From the NCBI RefSeq assembly GCF_009834185.1, contig NZ_CP047173.1, positions 1,426,001-1,490,000 on the forward strand: a stretch of 64,000 bases of DNA, given 5' to 3'. Source of the stretch: Rathayibacter sp. VKM Ac-2760. GTDB lineage: Bacteria > Actinomycetota > Actinomycetes > Actinomycetales > Microbacteriaceae. Shown piece by piece: positions 7,783 through 16,071 of the stretch. The position numbers were made by a program, and so were the translations under genes. Numbering within the stretch: the first letter of the stretch is position 1; each line of letters opens with the position of its first letter. The notes beneath the pieces are model-generated. The model saw only the letters and a list, made by a program, of their open reading frames with translations, ran no database searches and was not told the DNA's origin.

Positions 7783-8595
7783 TCAGCGCGCCAGGAACTC
7801 CAGCAGGGCCTCGGTGAACACCTTCGGCTGCTCGATGTTCGCCGCGTGCCCGTCCTTCTCGATCACGAGCGAGTCGCCGTGCGGAGCGAGTGCTGCCGCC
7901 GCCGCCGCGTGCTCGGCCGGCCAGAACTCGCTCTCGCGCCCGGCGACGAAGAGCACCGGCACGCCCGTCCGCGCGATCACCGGCCGCCAGTCCGCCGCCG
8001 CGTGGTCGTTCAGGAGCCGCCGCTCGGTCTCGGTCAGCTCGCGCCGCTCGCCACCGCCGAGCGCCTTCAGCAGCCGAGCGATGCGCACCGGCCCCTTCGA
8101 CGCGACGCTCCACCGGCCCGGATCGGGGATCGTCGTCGCGAAGAGGGTGTCGCGATTCGCCTCGGTGTAGTCGTAGAAGCCGTAGGGCCAGTCCTCGCCG
8201 TTCAGCATCCGCGGCGTCTGGTCGACGATCACGATGCGCTCGACCCGGCTCGCCGCCTCCACGCCCGCCCCCGCGAGGAACGCCCAGATCGAGTTGCCGC
8301 CCATCGAGCCGCCGACCAGCGCGGCACCGCGCAGATCCAGGTGCTCGAGCAGCTGCGCGAGATCCGCCCCGTGCCGCAGCATCGTCGCGCCGGCCTCCGT
8401 CCGCTCGGACAGCCCGTGCCCGCGCCGGTCGAACGAGACCACCCGGTAGCCCGCCTCGGCGAGCGGCCCCTGCTGCGGCTTCCAGCTCGTCGCCGGCGCC
8501 TTGAACCCCGCGATCAGCACCACCGGGCGCCCCGCGGGGTCGCCCTGCTCGGTCCAGCTCAGCCGGACCCCGTCGTCCGTGGTGAAGTCCGGCAT
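7783..8595 (-). CDS. Alpha/beta hydrolase
   Basis: A 270-residue alpha/beta-hydrolase. The oxyanion region is VLIAGFKAPATSWKPQQ, the strand after it SFDRRGHGLS, and the nucleophile elbow GGSMGG (Ser in GxSxG). An acid follows after FVAGRESEFW, and the terminal His is in EKDGHAANIEQP. The family includes esterases, haloperoxidase-like enzymes and lactonases; no substrate can be given. It converges on the FAD-linked oxidase gene with only 13 nt between stops. Confidence 0.85.
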   Translation of the reverse strand: MPDFTTDDGVRLSWTEQGDPAGRPVVLIAGFKAPATSWKPQQGPLAEAGYRVVSFDRRGHGLSERTEAGATMLRHGADLAQLLEHLDLRGAALVGGSMGGNSIWAFLAGAGVEAASRVERIVIVDQTPRMLNGEDWPYGFYDYTEANRDTLFATTIPDPGRWSVASKGPVRIARLLKALGGGERRELTETERRLLNDHAAADWRPVIARTGVPVLFVAGRESEFWPAEHAAAAAALAPHGDSLVIEKDGHAANIEQPKVFTEALLEFLAR

Positions 8596-8696
8596 CGTCG
8601 CCCCTCGTCGCAGTCGTCGCGGTCGGCTCCGGCCGCTCCCCGCCACGCTAGTGCGACGGGAGGCGCGAGTCGCTGCAGAGGAGGGGGCTGTGGCGA

Positions 8697-9092
8697 TCAG
8701 GCTTCCTCGAGCACGCTCCGCACCGCGTCGTTGGCCTCGCGCCACTCGTCCGGGTCGGCCTCCTCCCAGAGCTCCGTGAGCTCGCTCCCGGGCGAGTCGG
8801 AGGCGGCCAGCGCGGCGAGGGCGAGCGCCACGAGCTCGTCGTCGGGTCGCCCGGCCCGCTGCACGAAGTGCGCGATCGTGTCGGCGTGCGGACCGCCCTC
8901 GCGGCCGAGCCCGCGCGCGACCACCTCGGCGGCCGCGATCGCGCAGGTCGCCGCATCGGCGTCCACCCCTCTCGGCGCGACGGCGGTCTCCAGCGCCTCG
9001 CGGACGTACTGCCAGTCGCCGGCCTCGTCGAGCTCGTAGACCCAGTCGCTCGCCGTGTCGTTGCCGAACGGCTCTCCACTCCATGCACCCAT
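8697..9092 (-). CDS. DUF4259 domain-containing protein
   Basis: A 131-residue soluble acidic protein opening with MGAWSGEPFGNDTASDWVYE, the hallmark of DUF4259 (MGAWG.G.F.ND.A.DW). The rest is alpha-helical and rich in Ala and Glu. No enzymatic motif is seen and the function of the family is unknown. A TAGCGT box 6 nt upstream of the ATG predicts leaderless transcription. Confidence 0.85.
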   Translation of the reverse strand: MGAWSGEPFGNDTASDWVYELDEAGDWQYVREALETAVAPRGVDADAATCAIAAAEVVARGLGREGGPHADTIAHFVQRAGRPDDELVALALAALAASDSPGSELTELWEEADPDEWREANDAVRSVLEEA

Positions 9093-9098
9093 GGCCCG

Positions 9099-9104
9099 AC
9101 GCTA
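9099..9104 (-). promoter_or_regulatory. -10 box of the DUF4259 gene
   Basis: TAGCGT on the minus strand, 6 nt before the ATG at 9092. The mRNA is probably leaderless. Confidence 0.55.
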
Positions 9105-9218
9105 CGCCGACCCGCGCGCGGCCGCACCGCCGATGCACCGATCGATCCGTCGGAGAAGCACGTGCCGGAGCACGCGGGAGATCCGTCCGTGACGGATCGA
9201 TCCGAGCGGAGGAGCGCC

Positions 9219-9659
9219 TCAGGCCAAGCGCTCGCTGAGTGCGACGATGACGCCCTCCGGTCCGCGGACGTACGCCATGCGCCAGGCCCCCTCGTACTCG
9301 TCGACACCGCCGACCAGTCCGTACCCGTCGGCCGCGAGCCGCTCGAGGACGGCGGCGAGGTCGTCGACGACGAAGGCGAGGCTCCGAAGCCCCGGCTCGT
9401 CCGCATCGACGGGGGCGGGGACGGGCCGCGGCGCCGGCCGGACGAACCGTGAGAGCTCGACGGCGGTCCCGCCGCCGGGCGGACGCAGCATCACGATGTC
9501 GGTGCGGGCGTCCTGCATGCCGACCACCGTGTCGAGGAACTCGCCCTCCACGGGCGCCCGTCCCTCGAGCACGAGACCCAGCCCGACGAAGAACGCGGTC
9601 GCCGCCTCGAGGTCGTGGACCGTCACTCCGATGTGGTCGAACCCGGTGATCCCGGCCAT
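9219..9659 (-). CDS. VOC family (glyoxalase/dioxygenase fold) protein
   Basis: A 146-residue vicinal-oxygen-chelate protein with two beta-alpha-beta-beta-beta modules. The first opens with GFDHIGVTVHDLEAATAFF, including a metal-ligand His, and the second with LRSLAFVVDDLAAVLERL. The end, YVRGPEGVIVALSERL, carries the usual Glu-bearing strand. The family covers glyoxalase I, ring-cleaving dioxygenases and antibiotic-binding proteins, so the function is open. Confidence 0.87.
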   Translation of the reverse strand: MAGITGFDHIGVTVHDLEAATAFFVGLGLVLEGRAPVEGEFLDTVVGMQDARTDIVMLRPPGGGTAVELSRFVRPAPRPVPAPVDADEPGLRSLAFVVDDLAAVLERLAADGYGLVGGVDEYEGAWRMAYVRGPEGVIVALSERLA

Positions 9660-9851
9660 GCGCGTCTCCTCGTGTCGGCCCCAGTCAGGCAGGACCGCGC
9701 TGCCGCGTCAAGGCGCACTCCCACCCCGTCTCCGCGGGGTGCAGCCGCCCGGCCGGGCCGGCCGAGCCGCTCCGTCGAGCCGCTCCGCCGAGTTCCTGCA
9801 CCGTTCACCCACGGGAGCCCGCCGTGCGTACCGCGGCGCGCGAGCACTGGG

Positions 9852-9857
9852 TAGGCT
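9852..9857 (+). promoter_or_regulatory. -10 box of the pRiA4b ORF-3-like gene
   Basis: TAGGCT about 40 nt before the ATG at 9897. The gene also has a GGAGG ribosome site, so a short leader of about 30 nt is expected. Confidence 0.5.
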
Positions 9858-9896
9858 GTACTGCTTCGTCGTGAGTGGAGCGGTCGCGGAGGAACG

Positions 9897-11738
9897 ATGG
9901 GCAAGAAGCGCAATCAGGGACGATCCGGAGGCGGGCGCTCCGGCGGATCGGGCGGTCAGGGCGGCGGCCGCACGGCCGAGACCGCGCTGATGGTGCGGTT
10001 CCGCAGCTGGTACCGCTCCCACCTGGCCGACGTCGCCGTGATGCACGAGCACCTCGACGTCGACGAGGCCGTCGAGGTCCTCACCGATCTCTTCGCCATG
10101 ACCCGCGACCTCCGCCCGCGCGGCTCGTTCGCCCAGCCCGACGCAGAGCTGCTCGAGGCCGTCTTCGACCAGATCGAGGCCGACCTCTCCGGTGAGGAGA
10201 GCGAGGCCGACCTCGACGACACCCTCTTCACCGTCGCCGAGGTGGTCGAGCACTTCCTCGACTTCCTCACCGACGAGGACCTCTGGACCGGCACCGACGA
10301 GGAGCTCGACGAGTGCCAGGCCGTGCTCGACGAGGTCCTCGACCTCGCCGGCTCCTTCGTCGAGGCCGTCCTCGACGACCTGCTCGAGGTCGACGAGGTC
10401 CCGGACGCCGAGATGCTCACCGCCGCCCGCGCCACCGCGCTCGTGCACGCCGCCGACGTCGTGGTCGAGCACCTCGCCGCGACCGCCGACGCGACGATCA
10501 CTGAGCGCGCCGCCCGCGAGATCGTGGTCGAGGCGGGCATCTCCTCCGCCGGCTCGACCCCGAGCGACGACGCCGTCCGCATCCCCGTCTCGGCCTGGTG
10601 GGACGCGCTGGTCGCCTCCGACGTGCTCGAGACCGACGGCTCGACCGCGGGCCTCGGCGACGCCGCCCGGCCCTGGCGCAGCTCCGACGCTCGCGAGGCG
10701 ACGGTCGAGCGCATCGCCTACATCGCCCGCTTCGTCGAGCAGTGGCTCGCCAGCTCGCAGGAGGCGCTCGCCGCCGCCGACACCGAGAACGGCGCCTTCT
10801 CGCCGCGCGAGCGCGCGATCACGACGACCGACGCCGTCCTGGTGCGGATGGCCGTCGCCTGCCAGGCGCAGATCCACGAGGGCCTCGTCGTCGGCGAGCT
10901 GGTCGACGAGCTCGCCGCCGACCTCGACGTCTCGCTCGAGGAGGCGCTCGACGAGCGCGAGCGGATGGTCGGCTCGGCCGAGCGGATGCTCGACGACGCC
11001 GCCGAGCTCGGCCTGCTGCTGCACTCGCCCGAGTTCGGCTACGTGCTGCCCGAGGGCCTGCAGCCCGTCCTCGCCTCGGTGGTCCGAGCGAGCATCGTGC
11101 TGCTCGGCGCCCGCGACGCGACCCGCCTCGAGATCCTCGACGAGGCGACGGAGGACACCGACGCCTCCTACGCCCTGCACGTCTCGCTCCTCGGCACCAA
11201 GCCGGTCGTCTGGCGCCGGCTCGAGCTGTCCTCGGAGTCGTCGCTGCGCGATCTGCACCTCGCGCTGCAGCTCTCGCTCGGCTGGACCGACGCGCAGCCG
11301 CACTACTTCAGCGTCGGCGTGCCCGACGAGGAGCGCGCGCCGATCGGCTCGCCGGCCGATGCCGAGGAGCTCGGCGCCGACCTGGTCGACGAGGGCGGCG
11401 TCGCGCTCGCCGAAGTGCTCGAGAGCGTCGACGACGAGCTGTTCTACGTCTACGACCTCGAGGACGAGTGGCGCCACGTCATCCGCCTCGAGTCGGTCTC
11501 GCCGCTGCGGGCCGCGCTGCCGCGCTGCACGGGGGCCCGGGGCGCCGCTCCGCTCGACGCCCCCGGTGGTCCGGCCGCGTGGGCCGACACGGTCCGAGCC
11601 GCGACCGATCCGGCCTCGGCCGATCACGCGGAGGCGCTGGACGCCCTCGGCCTCGCCGCCGGGGCGACCTTCGACCCGGCGAGCGTCGACGTCGACGGCA
11701 TCAACCGATCGCTCGGCCTGCTGCGCGCGGCGGTCTGA
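9897..11738 (+). CDS. Large pRiA4b ORF-3-like domain protein
   Basis: A 613-residue protein. A short Gly/Arg-rich start (MGKKRNQGRSGGGRSGG) precedes a long Asp/Glu/Ala-rich helical region of about 400 residues. The C-terminal domain is of the plasmid pRiA4b ORF-3 type: YALHVSLLGTKPVVWRRLEL, then LALQLSLGWTDAQPHYFSVG and FYVYDLEDEWRHVIRLE. That domain occurs alone in most homologues, sometimes as a transposon passenger, but no transposase, inverted ends or target duplication is visible here. The role is unknown. The acidic middle region could be a protein- or nucleic-acid-mimic segment. Confidence 0.85.
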   Translation: MGKKRNQGRSGGGRSGGSGGQGGGRTAETALMVRFRSWYRSHLADVAVMHEHLDVDEAVEVLTDLFAMTRDLRPRGSFAQPDAELLEAVFDQIEADLSGEESEADLDDTLFTVAEVVEHFLDFLTDEDLWTGTDEELDECQAVLDEVLDLAGSFVEAVLDDLLEVDEVPDAEMLTAARATALVHAADVVVEHLAATADATITERAAREIVVEAGISSAGSTPSDDAVRIPVSAWWDALVASDVLETDGSTAGLGDAARPWRSSDAREATVERIAYIARFVEQWLASSQEALAAADTENGAFSPRERAITTTDAVLVRMAVACQAQIHEGLVVGELVDELAADLDVSLEEALDERERMVGSAERMLDDAAELGLLLHSPEFGYVLPEGLQPVLASVVRASIVLLGARDATRLEILDEATEDTDASYALHVSLLGTKPVVWRRLELSSESSLRDLHLALQLSLGWTDAQPHYFSVGVPDEERAPIGSPADAEELGADLVDEGGVALAEVLESVDDELFYVYDLEDEWRHVIRLESVSPLRAALPRCTGARGAAPLDAPGGPAAWADTVRAATDPASADHAEALDALGLAAGATFDPASVDVDGINRSLGLLRAAV

Positions 11739-11750
11739 GCTCGTCGCCGA

Positions 11751-11818
11751 CAGAACATCAGCCGGGAGCGGACCTCCTCCACCATCGTGGACGAGGTCGC
11801 TTCTCAGCTGATCTTGTG
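11751..11818. repeat. Palindromic element, family A, copy 2
   Basis: Two 32-nt arms (11751-11782 and 11787-11818) match at 24 of 32 positions around a 4-nt loop. The right arm keeps the TCTCAGCTGA core of copy 1. It sits between the convergent ends of the genes stopping at 11738 and 11845, so it can act as a bidirectional transcription terminator. Confidence 0.7.
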
Positions 11819-11844
11819 AAGCCGTCCGCCCCTGCCGGCCGTCC

Positions 11845-12819
11845 TCACGGCGTGAGCAGCAGCTTGCCGATGTGCCCGGAGGAGCGCATCCGCTCGTGCG
11901 CCCGCTCCGCCTCGGCCAGCGGGATCACCTCGTCGACCACCGGCCGCACCGTCCCGCCCGCGACCAGCGGCCACACCTTCTCGCGCACCGCGGCGACGAT
12001 CGCACGCCGCTCCTCCAGTGGGCGGGCGCGGAGTGTCGTCGCGTGCACCGACGCGCGCTTGCGCATCAGCGTCCCGATGTCGAGCGCGCCCTCCGCGCCG
12101 GACTGGTTGCCGATGAACACGACGCGACCGCCGAGCGCGAGCGCCTCGATGTCCCGGGCGAGGTAGTCGCCGCCGACCGGATCGAGGATCACGTCGACCC
12201 CGCCGTCGGTCTCGGCGGCGATGCGCTCCACGAAGTCCTGCTCGCGGTAGTCGATCAGGATGTCCGCGCCGAGCGCCCGGCAGGCGTCGAGCTTGCGCGG
12301 ACTGCCGGCCGTGACGGCGACGCGCGCCCCGATCGCCGACGCGATCTGGATCCCCGTCGTGCCGATCCCGCTGCCGCCGCCGTGGATCAGCACCGTCTCG
12401 CCGGCGCGGAGCCCCGCCACCAGCACCAGGTTCGACCAGACGGTCGCGGTCGTCTCGGGCAGCGCGGCCGCCGAGATCAGCCCGACACCGTCGGGGACGG
12501 GCAGCAGCAGGCCCGCGTCGACGACGACGTGCTCGGCGTAGCCGCCGCCCGAGAGCAGCGCGCAGACCTCCTCGCCCTCCGCCACCGCGGTCACGCCCTC
12601 GCCGAGGCCGACGACCGTGCCCGAGACCTCCATGCCGAGGATCTCCGAGGCCCCGGCGGGCGGCGGATAGACGCCGGCGCGCTGCCCGAGGTCGGCCCGG
12701 TTGACGCCGGCGGCGGCCACGCGCAGCAGCACCTCGCCGGGGCCGGGAGACGGGGTCGGCACCTCCTCGAGCACGAGGCGGGAGTCGGGGCCGGGGTTCT
12801 CGACGCGGATCGCAAGCAT
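11845..12819 (-). CDS. NAD(P)H-quinone oxidoreductase (zinc-less MDR, PIG3-like)
   Basis: A 324-residue medium-chain dehydrogenase/reductase. The N-terminal GroES-like part has AAGVNRADLGQRAGVYPPP and the LGMEVSGTVVGLG signature. The Rossmann part carries VLIHGGGSGIGTTGIQIA for NADPH. There are no zinc-binding Cys/His sets, which fits quinone oxidoreductases of the TP53I3/PIG3 group that reduce quinones by one electron. A TAGCAT box 6 nt upstream of the ATG suggests leaderless expression. Confidence 0.9.
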   Translation of the reverse strand: MLAIRVENPGPDSRLVLEEVPTPSPGPGEVLLRVAAAGVNRADLGQRAGVYPPPAGASEILGMEVSGTVVGLGEGVTAVAEGEEVCALLSGGGYAEHVVVDAGLLLPVPDGVGLISAAALPETTATVWSNLVLVAGLRAGETVLIHGGGSGIGTTGIQIASAIGARVAVTAGSPRKLDACRALGADILIDYREQDFVERIAAETDGGVDVILDPVGGDYLARDIEALALGGRVVFIGNQSGAEGALDIGTLMRKRASVHATTLRARPLEERRAIVAAVREKVWPLVAGGTVRPVVDEVIPLAEAERAHERMRSSGHIGKLLLTP

Positions 12820-12825
12820 GCCGCG

Positions 12826-12831
12826 ATGCTA
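12826..12831 (-). promoter_or_regulatory. -10 box of the quinone oxidoreductase gene
   Basis: TAGCAT on the minus strand, 6 nt before the ATG at 12819. Confidence 0.6.
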
Positions 12832-12859
12832 CGCCGCGCGCGTCCGGCGGCCCTCCGTT

Positions 12860-12939
12860 CGATCTGCAGGCGGTCCGGGCCGTCGCGCGACCGGACGCAC
12901 GGCGGAGGGCCCTTTCCCGGCGGGATCGCCTGCAGATCG
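12860..12939. repeat. Palindromic element, family C, copy 1
   Basis: The arms CGATCTGCAGGCG (12860-12872) and its exact complement (12927-12939) are separated by 54 nt; imperfect pairing continues on the inside. The same arm sequence recurs at 60907-60986 and 61974-62059. It lies just past the stop of the hydrolase gene ending at 12952. Confidence 0.7.
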
Positions 12940-12951
12940 GACGGCGGCCGC

Positions 12952-13731
12952 TCAGGCGTGCTCGGCGAGGAAGGCGAGCACCGCGTCCTTGAACGCGCGT
13001 GCCGGAACCGTGCTGGTGTGGTCGCGGCCCGGGACGCTGACGAAGCGCGCCCCCGCCTCCTCCGCCAGCCGCGCCCCGCCGGGTGCGATGGGGTCGGCGC
13101 CGCCGGTCACCATCAGGGTCGGCAGTGCCGGGTGCACCCCGAGCTCCGGATGCGCCCCGCCGCGGACGCCGTCCGCCACCGCCACCAGCGCGGCGAGGTC
13201 GTTGCCGGCCACGCCCTCCGCCATGCCGATGAACGCGCGGGTGAAGCCGTCGTCGATCTCGCCGCCGTCTGCCACCCGCGCCCGCGCCGCCGCCGCGTCG
13301 AAGTGCCGGAGCGGCTCGCCCACGGTGAGCCCGCCGAGGCTGAGGGTCGCCAGCAGCTCCGGGCGCTCGAGTCCGAGCACCCAGCCCATCCGCGCGCCGA
13401 GCGAGTAGCCCAGGTAGTGCGGAGCGATCAGGTCGTAGGTCTCGATCACCCGGACGATGTCGGCCACCATCGGATCGACCCCGTAGGCGCCGGCCCGGTG
13501 CGGCTTCTCGCTGGCCCCGTGCCCGCGCTGGTCGAGCGCCACCACGCGGTAGCCCGCGCGGCTCAGCGTCCGCAGCCAGCCCGCCGTCTCCCAGTTCAGC
13601 ACCGCGTTCGACGCGAAGCCGTGCACCGCCAGCACGGTCGGAGCCCCCTCGTCGCCGACCGCGTAGGTCGCGATCCGCGTCCCGTCGTCGGCGACCACGG
13701 ACACGGGCGGGGGGAAGGCGATCGGCGTCAC
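12952..13731 (-). CDS. Alpha/beta hydrolase
   Basis: A 259-residue alpha/beta-hydrolase starting at a GTG. Landmarks are VLAVHGFASNAVLNW (oxyanion loop), LDQRGHGASEKP, LGYSLGARMGW (nucleophile elbow GxSxG), a late acid in VTGGADPIAPGG and the catalytic His in VPGRDHTSTV. This pattern resembles 3-oxoadipate enol-lactonase and related C-C or ester hydrolases. The cap domain is short. The substrate is unknown. Confidence 0.85.
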   Translation of the reverse strand: MTPIAFPPPVSVVADDGTRIATYAVGDEGAPTVLAVHGFASNAVLNWETAGWLRTLSRAGYRVVALDQRGHGASEKPHRAGAYGVDPMVADIVRVIETYDLIAPHYLGYSLGARMGWVLGLERPELLATLSLGGLTVGEPLRHFDAAAARARVADGGEIDDGFTRAFIGMAEGVAGNDLAALVAVADGVRGGAHPELGVHPALPTLMVTGGADPIAPGGARLAEEAGARFVSVPGRDHTSTVPARAFKDAVLAFLAEHA

Positions 13732-13899
13732 CCGACAACCCTGCCACCCCGCGGGCGCGGGCTCGGCAGGCCCTCCGCGACGGCCGGACTGCACGGCCCG
13801 TCGCGCCATCGGACGGCCGGAAGGCCGACATCGCACGCCGACACCCGACGAGGGCCGCCGAGAGCCTCCTGAGCGAGGGCATCTGCGTTTGGTTCTCGG

Positions 13900-14130
13900 A
13901 TGGGAGATCCAGAACGCTCGAGTGACCGGCACGACCGGAGGTCGCTGTACGGGGCGCACACACCGTGGGGCTTCCTCGCGATCCTGTTCGTCGGGTTGTC
14001 CGTCGGAAGCGCCGTCGCCGGTGCCGTCGGCGTGACCCTCTCGCTCGACGTCGTACCGATCGCCCTCTCCGTCGCGATCACCTGCCTGATCAGCCGCCTG
14101 GTGCTCTTCCTCCGACACCGCCGCCGGTGA
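13900..14130 (+). CDS. Small two-helix membrane protein, unknown
   Basis: A 76-residue ORF with a polar N-terminus and two hydrophobic stretches, WGFLAILFVGLSVGSAVAGA and VVPIALSVAITCLISRLVLF, ending in a basic FLRHRRR tail (positive-inside). I recognise no family. The start lies in a locally less GC-rich stretch. It could be genuine, but there is no homology argument. Confidence 0.45.
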   Translation: MGDPERSSDRHDRRSLYGAHTPWGFLAILFVGLSVGSAVAGAVGVTLSLDVVPIALSVAITCLISRLVLFLRHRRR

Positions 14131-14179
14131 GCGTGACGGCCGACGGACGCTGCGGTCGCTGAAGAAGGGCGCGGCGCGG

Positions 14180-14611
14180 TCAGCGCGCCGCTCGCGAGGA
14201 GCGCACGAACGGCACCGCGAGGACGAGCCGCACGCTGTGCCCCCGCCCCGAGCGGATCCCGAGCACGACGGAGAGCACGAGGTTCAGCACGAAGAGGCCG
14301 AGGATCGCCGCGATCGTGAGGGTGGGCCAGCCGCCGCCGTAGGCGTCGCGCGCCGAGACCAGCGCGAGGTGCAGCGGGACGAGCATCAGCTGGAGCGCCA
14401 GGTAGGTGAGCTGCCAGTTCACGGCGACGACGCCGTTGCGGTCGCTCAGGGTGCCGGTGCGGCGGCGCGCGCCCCACGCCATCACGGTCGCCGTCAGAGA
14501 GATCAGCGGCGAGAGGATGACGAAGCCGGCGATCGCCGAGAGCCCCGCGAACCAGATCGCCCGGGCGCCGCGGCCGTCGCGGCGGCGGCGCAGCGTGTCG
14601 TCGTCGTCCAT
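14180..14611 (-). CDS. Four-helix membrane protein, unknown
   Basis: A 143-residue protein with a charged start (MDDDDTLRRRRDGRGAR) and four predicted membrane segments (WFAGLSAIAGFVILSPLISL, NWQLTYLALQLMLVPLHLAL, LTIAAILGLFVLNLVLSVVL and a shorter VRLVLAVPFV). The layout resembles DUF4870-type proteins. No catalytic motif is seen. Confidence 0.65.
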   Translation of the reverse strand: MDDDDTLRRRRDGRGARAIWFAGLSAIAGFVILSPLISLTATVMAWGARRRTGTLSDRNGVVAVNWQLTYLALQLMLVPLHLALVSARDAYGGGWPTLTIAAILGLFVLNLVLSVVLGIRSGRGHSVRLVLAVPFVRSSRAAR

Positions 14612-14743
14612 CCGCCACCGCTCCCTCGCGATCCCGCCGGCGATCCGCCGGCACTCCAGTCTCCCACCCGCCCCCGGCGAGGGGCGGGGACGTCCCCCGC
14701 CGCCCCGGGGGTTACCCGGATGGGATGCCGCGCGGCCGCTCCG

Positions 14744-14749
14744 TAGCGT
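14744..14749 (+). promoter_or_regulatory. -10 box of the DUF4190 gene
   Basis: TAGCGT about 50 nt before the ATG at 14802. A GAAGGAG ribosome site precedes the ATG. Confidence 0.45.
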
Positions 14750-14801
14750 GGAGGAGTCGCCGGGCGCCCCCGGCATCCCACCCGCAGAAGGAGCACCGAC
14801 C

Positions 14802-15308
14802 ATGTCGAACACCGAGTCCACCCCCTCCAGTGCCACCACCGCCGTCCCCACCACCGCGACCGCCGCCGACGCGAAGCCCACCGAGGTCTACGGCGCCACC
14901 GCCGTCCTGACCGACCCGGCCCCGGTGCAGGAGCAGGAGCGGGAGCGAGCGCAGCGCGAGCAGCAGCCCGCCGCACAGCCCGCCGCCCAGCACCCCGCGC
15001 CCTACGGTGTCCCGCCCGTCGCCCCCGCCGCCGCCACCCCCGCGCCGTCCACCCCGTTCTCGCTGACCAGCCTCATCCTCGGCGTCACCTCGGTCTTCTT
15101 CGGCCTCACCGTGATCGCCCCCGTCGCCGGCCTGATCTTCGGCATCCTCGGCCTCCGCCGCGAGCCGACCGGGCGCACCCTCGCGATCTGGGGCATCGTC
15201 CTGAACGCCGTGATGATCGGCCTCGTCGTCCTCTTCGTCGTCGCGCTGCTCTTCCTCGGTCTTCTGGTGCCGTTCGTCGCGCTCGCGACCGGCACCGACG
15301 TCAACTGA
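14802..15308 (+). CDS. DUF4190 domain-containing membrane protein
   Basis: A 168-residue protein. The first 85 residues are Thr/Ala/Pro/Gln rich and probably disordered and cytoplasmic. The DUF4190 domain then has two hydrophobic hairpin segments (LILGVTSVFFGLTVIAPVAG and AIWGIVLNAVMIGLVVLFVV) joined by the conserved GLRREPTGRTLA. A GAAGGAG ribosome site lies 9 nt before the ATG. The function of the family is not established. Confidence 0.8.
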   Translation: MSNTESTPSSATTAVPTTATAADAKPTEVYGATAVLTDPAPVQEQERERAQREQQPAAQPAAQHPAPYGVPPVAPAAATPAPSTPFSLTSLILGVTSVFFGLTVIAPVAGLIFGILGLRREPTGRTLAIWGIVLNAVMIGLVVLFVVALLFLGLLVPFVALATGTDVN

Positions 15309-15330
15309 CCGGCGTCACCTCCGCCGCCCC

Positions 15331-16071
15331 TCAGGCCAGGAACGCCCGGAGCAGCGCGGCCGACGCCCGCACGTGCTCGCCGGCCAGCCGCGCCGCCTCG
15401 TCCGCCCGCCCCGACAGGACGGCGATCACGAGCGCCCGGTGCTGCTCGTCCGCGTGCGCGATGTTGCGCGGCAGCAGCGGGATGTCGTCGAGCAGGGCGT
15501 TCAGCCGCATCCGGTTCTCGGCGACGAGCGGCAGCAGCGACGGCACGCCGGCCAGCTCGGCGAGCACCAGGTGCAGCCGGGAATCCCGGCGGCGGTAGTC
15601 CTCCTGGCTCGCGTCCTCCACCGCCCCGAGCGCGTCGAACAGCTGCTCCCGGTCGGCCGCACTCAACTCGGCCGCCGCGGCCAGGCGCACCGCGCCCACC
15701 TCGAGGATCTCGCGGAGCCCCACCACGTCGTCGATCTCGGCCCGGTCGAAGCCGCGCCGCCCGGTCGGCACCGCCGGCAGCTCGACCGCGACGAAGGTGC
15801 CGCCGTAGCGGCCGCGTCGCACCTCGAGGTACCCGGCGTCCACCAGCGACGCGATCGCCTCGCGCAGCGTGTCGCGCCCCACGGCGAGCCGCCGGGCCAG
15901 CTCGCGCTCGGCCGGCAGCCGCTCGCCGGGCGCCACCAGCCCGAGCCGCACCGTCTGCATCAGCCGCTGCACCGTCTCCTCGAAGGCGTTGCCCGAGCGC
16001 ACGGGCCGCAGGACCGCCTCGCCGGCGCTCACCGCCGGCCCGGCCGCGGGCCCGGAGTCCGCGCCGGTCAC
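15331..16071 (-). CDS. FadR/FCD-type GntR transcriptional regulator
   Basis: A 246-residue regulator. The winged helix (about residues 30-95) contains LVAPGERLPAERELARRLAV and GRDTLREAIASLVDAGYLEV; the C-terminal helical FCD ligand domain includes DVVGLREILEVGAVRLAAAA. It is the last gene of the five-gene ethanolamine-type operon, coupled to the SDR gene by a GTGA overlap, so it probably controls the operon and the divergent permease. GGTC half-sites in the 20.59 kb divergent promoter are candidate operators. The effector is unknown, perhaps a pathway intermediate. Confidence 0.88.
   Translation of the reverse strand: MTGADSGPAAGPAVSAGEAVLRPVRSGNAFEETVQRLMQTVRLGLVAPGERLPAERELARRLAVGRDTLREAIASLVDAGYLEVRRGRYGGTFVAVELPAVPTGRRGFDRAEIDDVVGLREILEVGAVRLAAAAELSAADREQLFDALGAVEDASQEDYRRRDSRLHLVLAELAGVPSLLPLVAENRMRLNALLDDIPLLPRNIAHADEQHRALVIAVLSGRADEAARLAGEHVRASAALLRAFLA

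Noticed and set aside
9897..11738. Transposon remnant suggested by the pRiA4b ORF-3/IS1096 link
   Set aside because: No transposase, terminal inverted repeats or target duplication near the gene.
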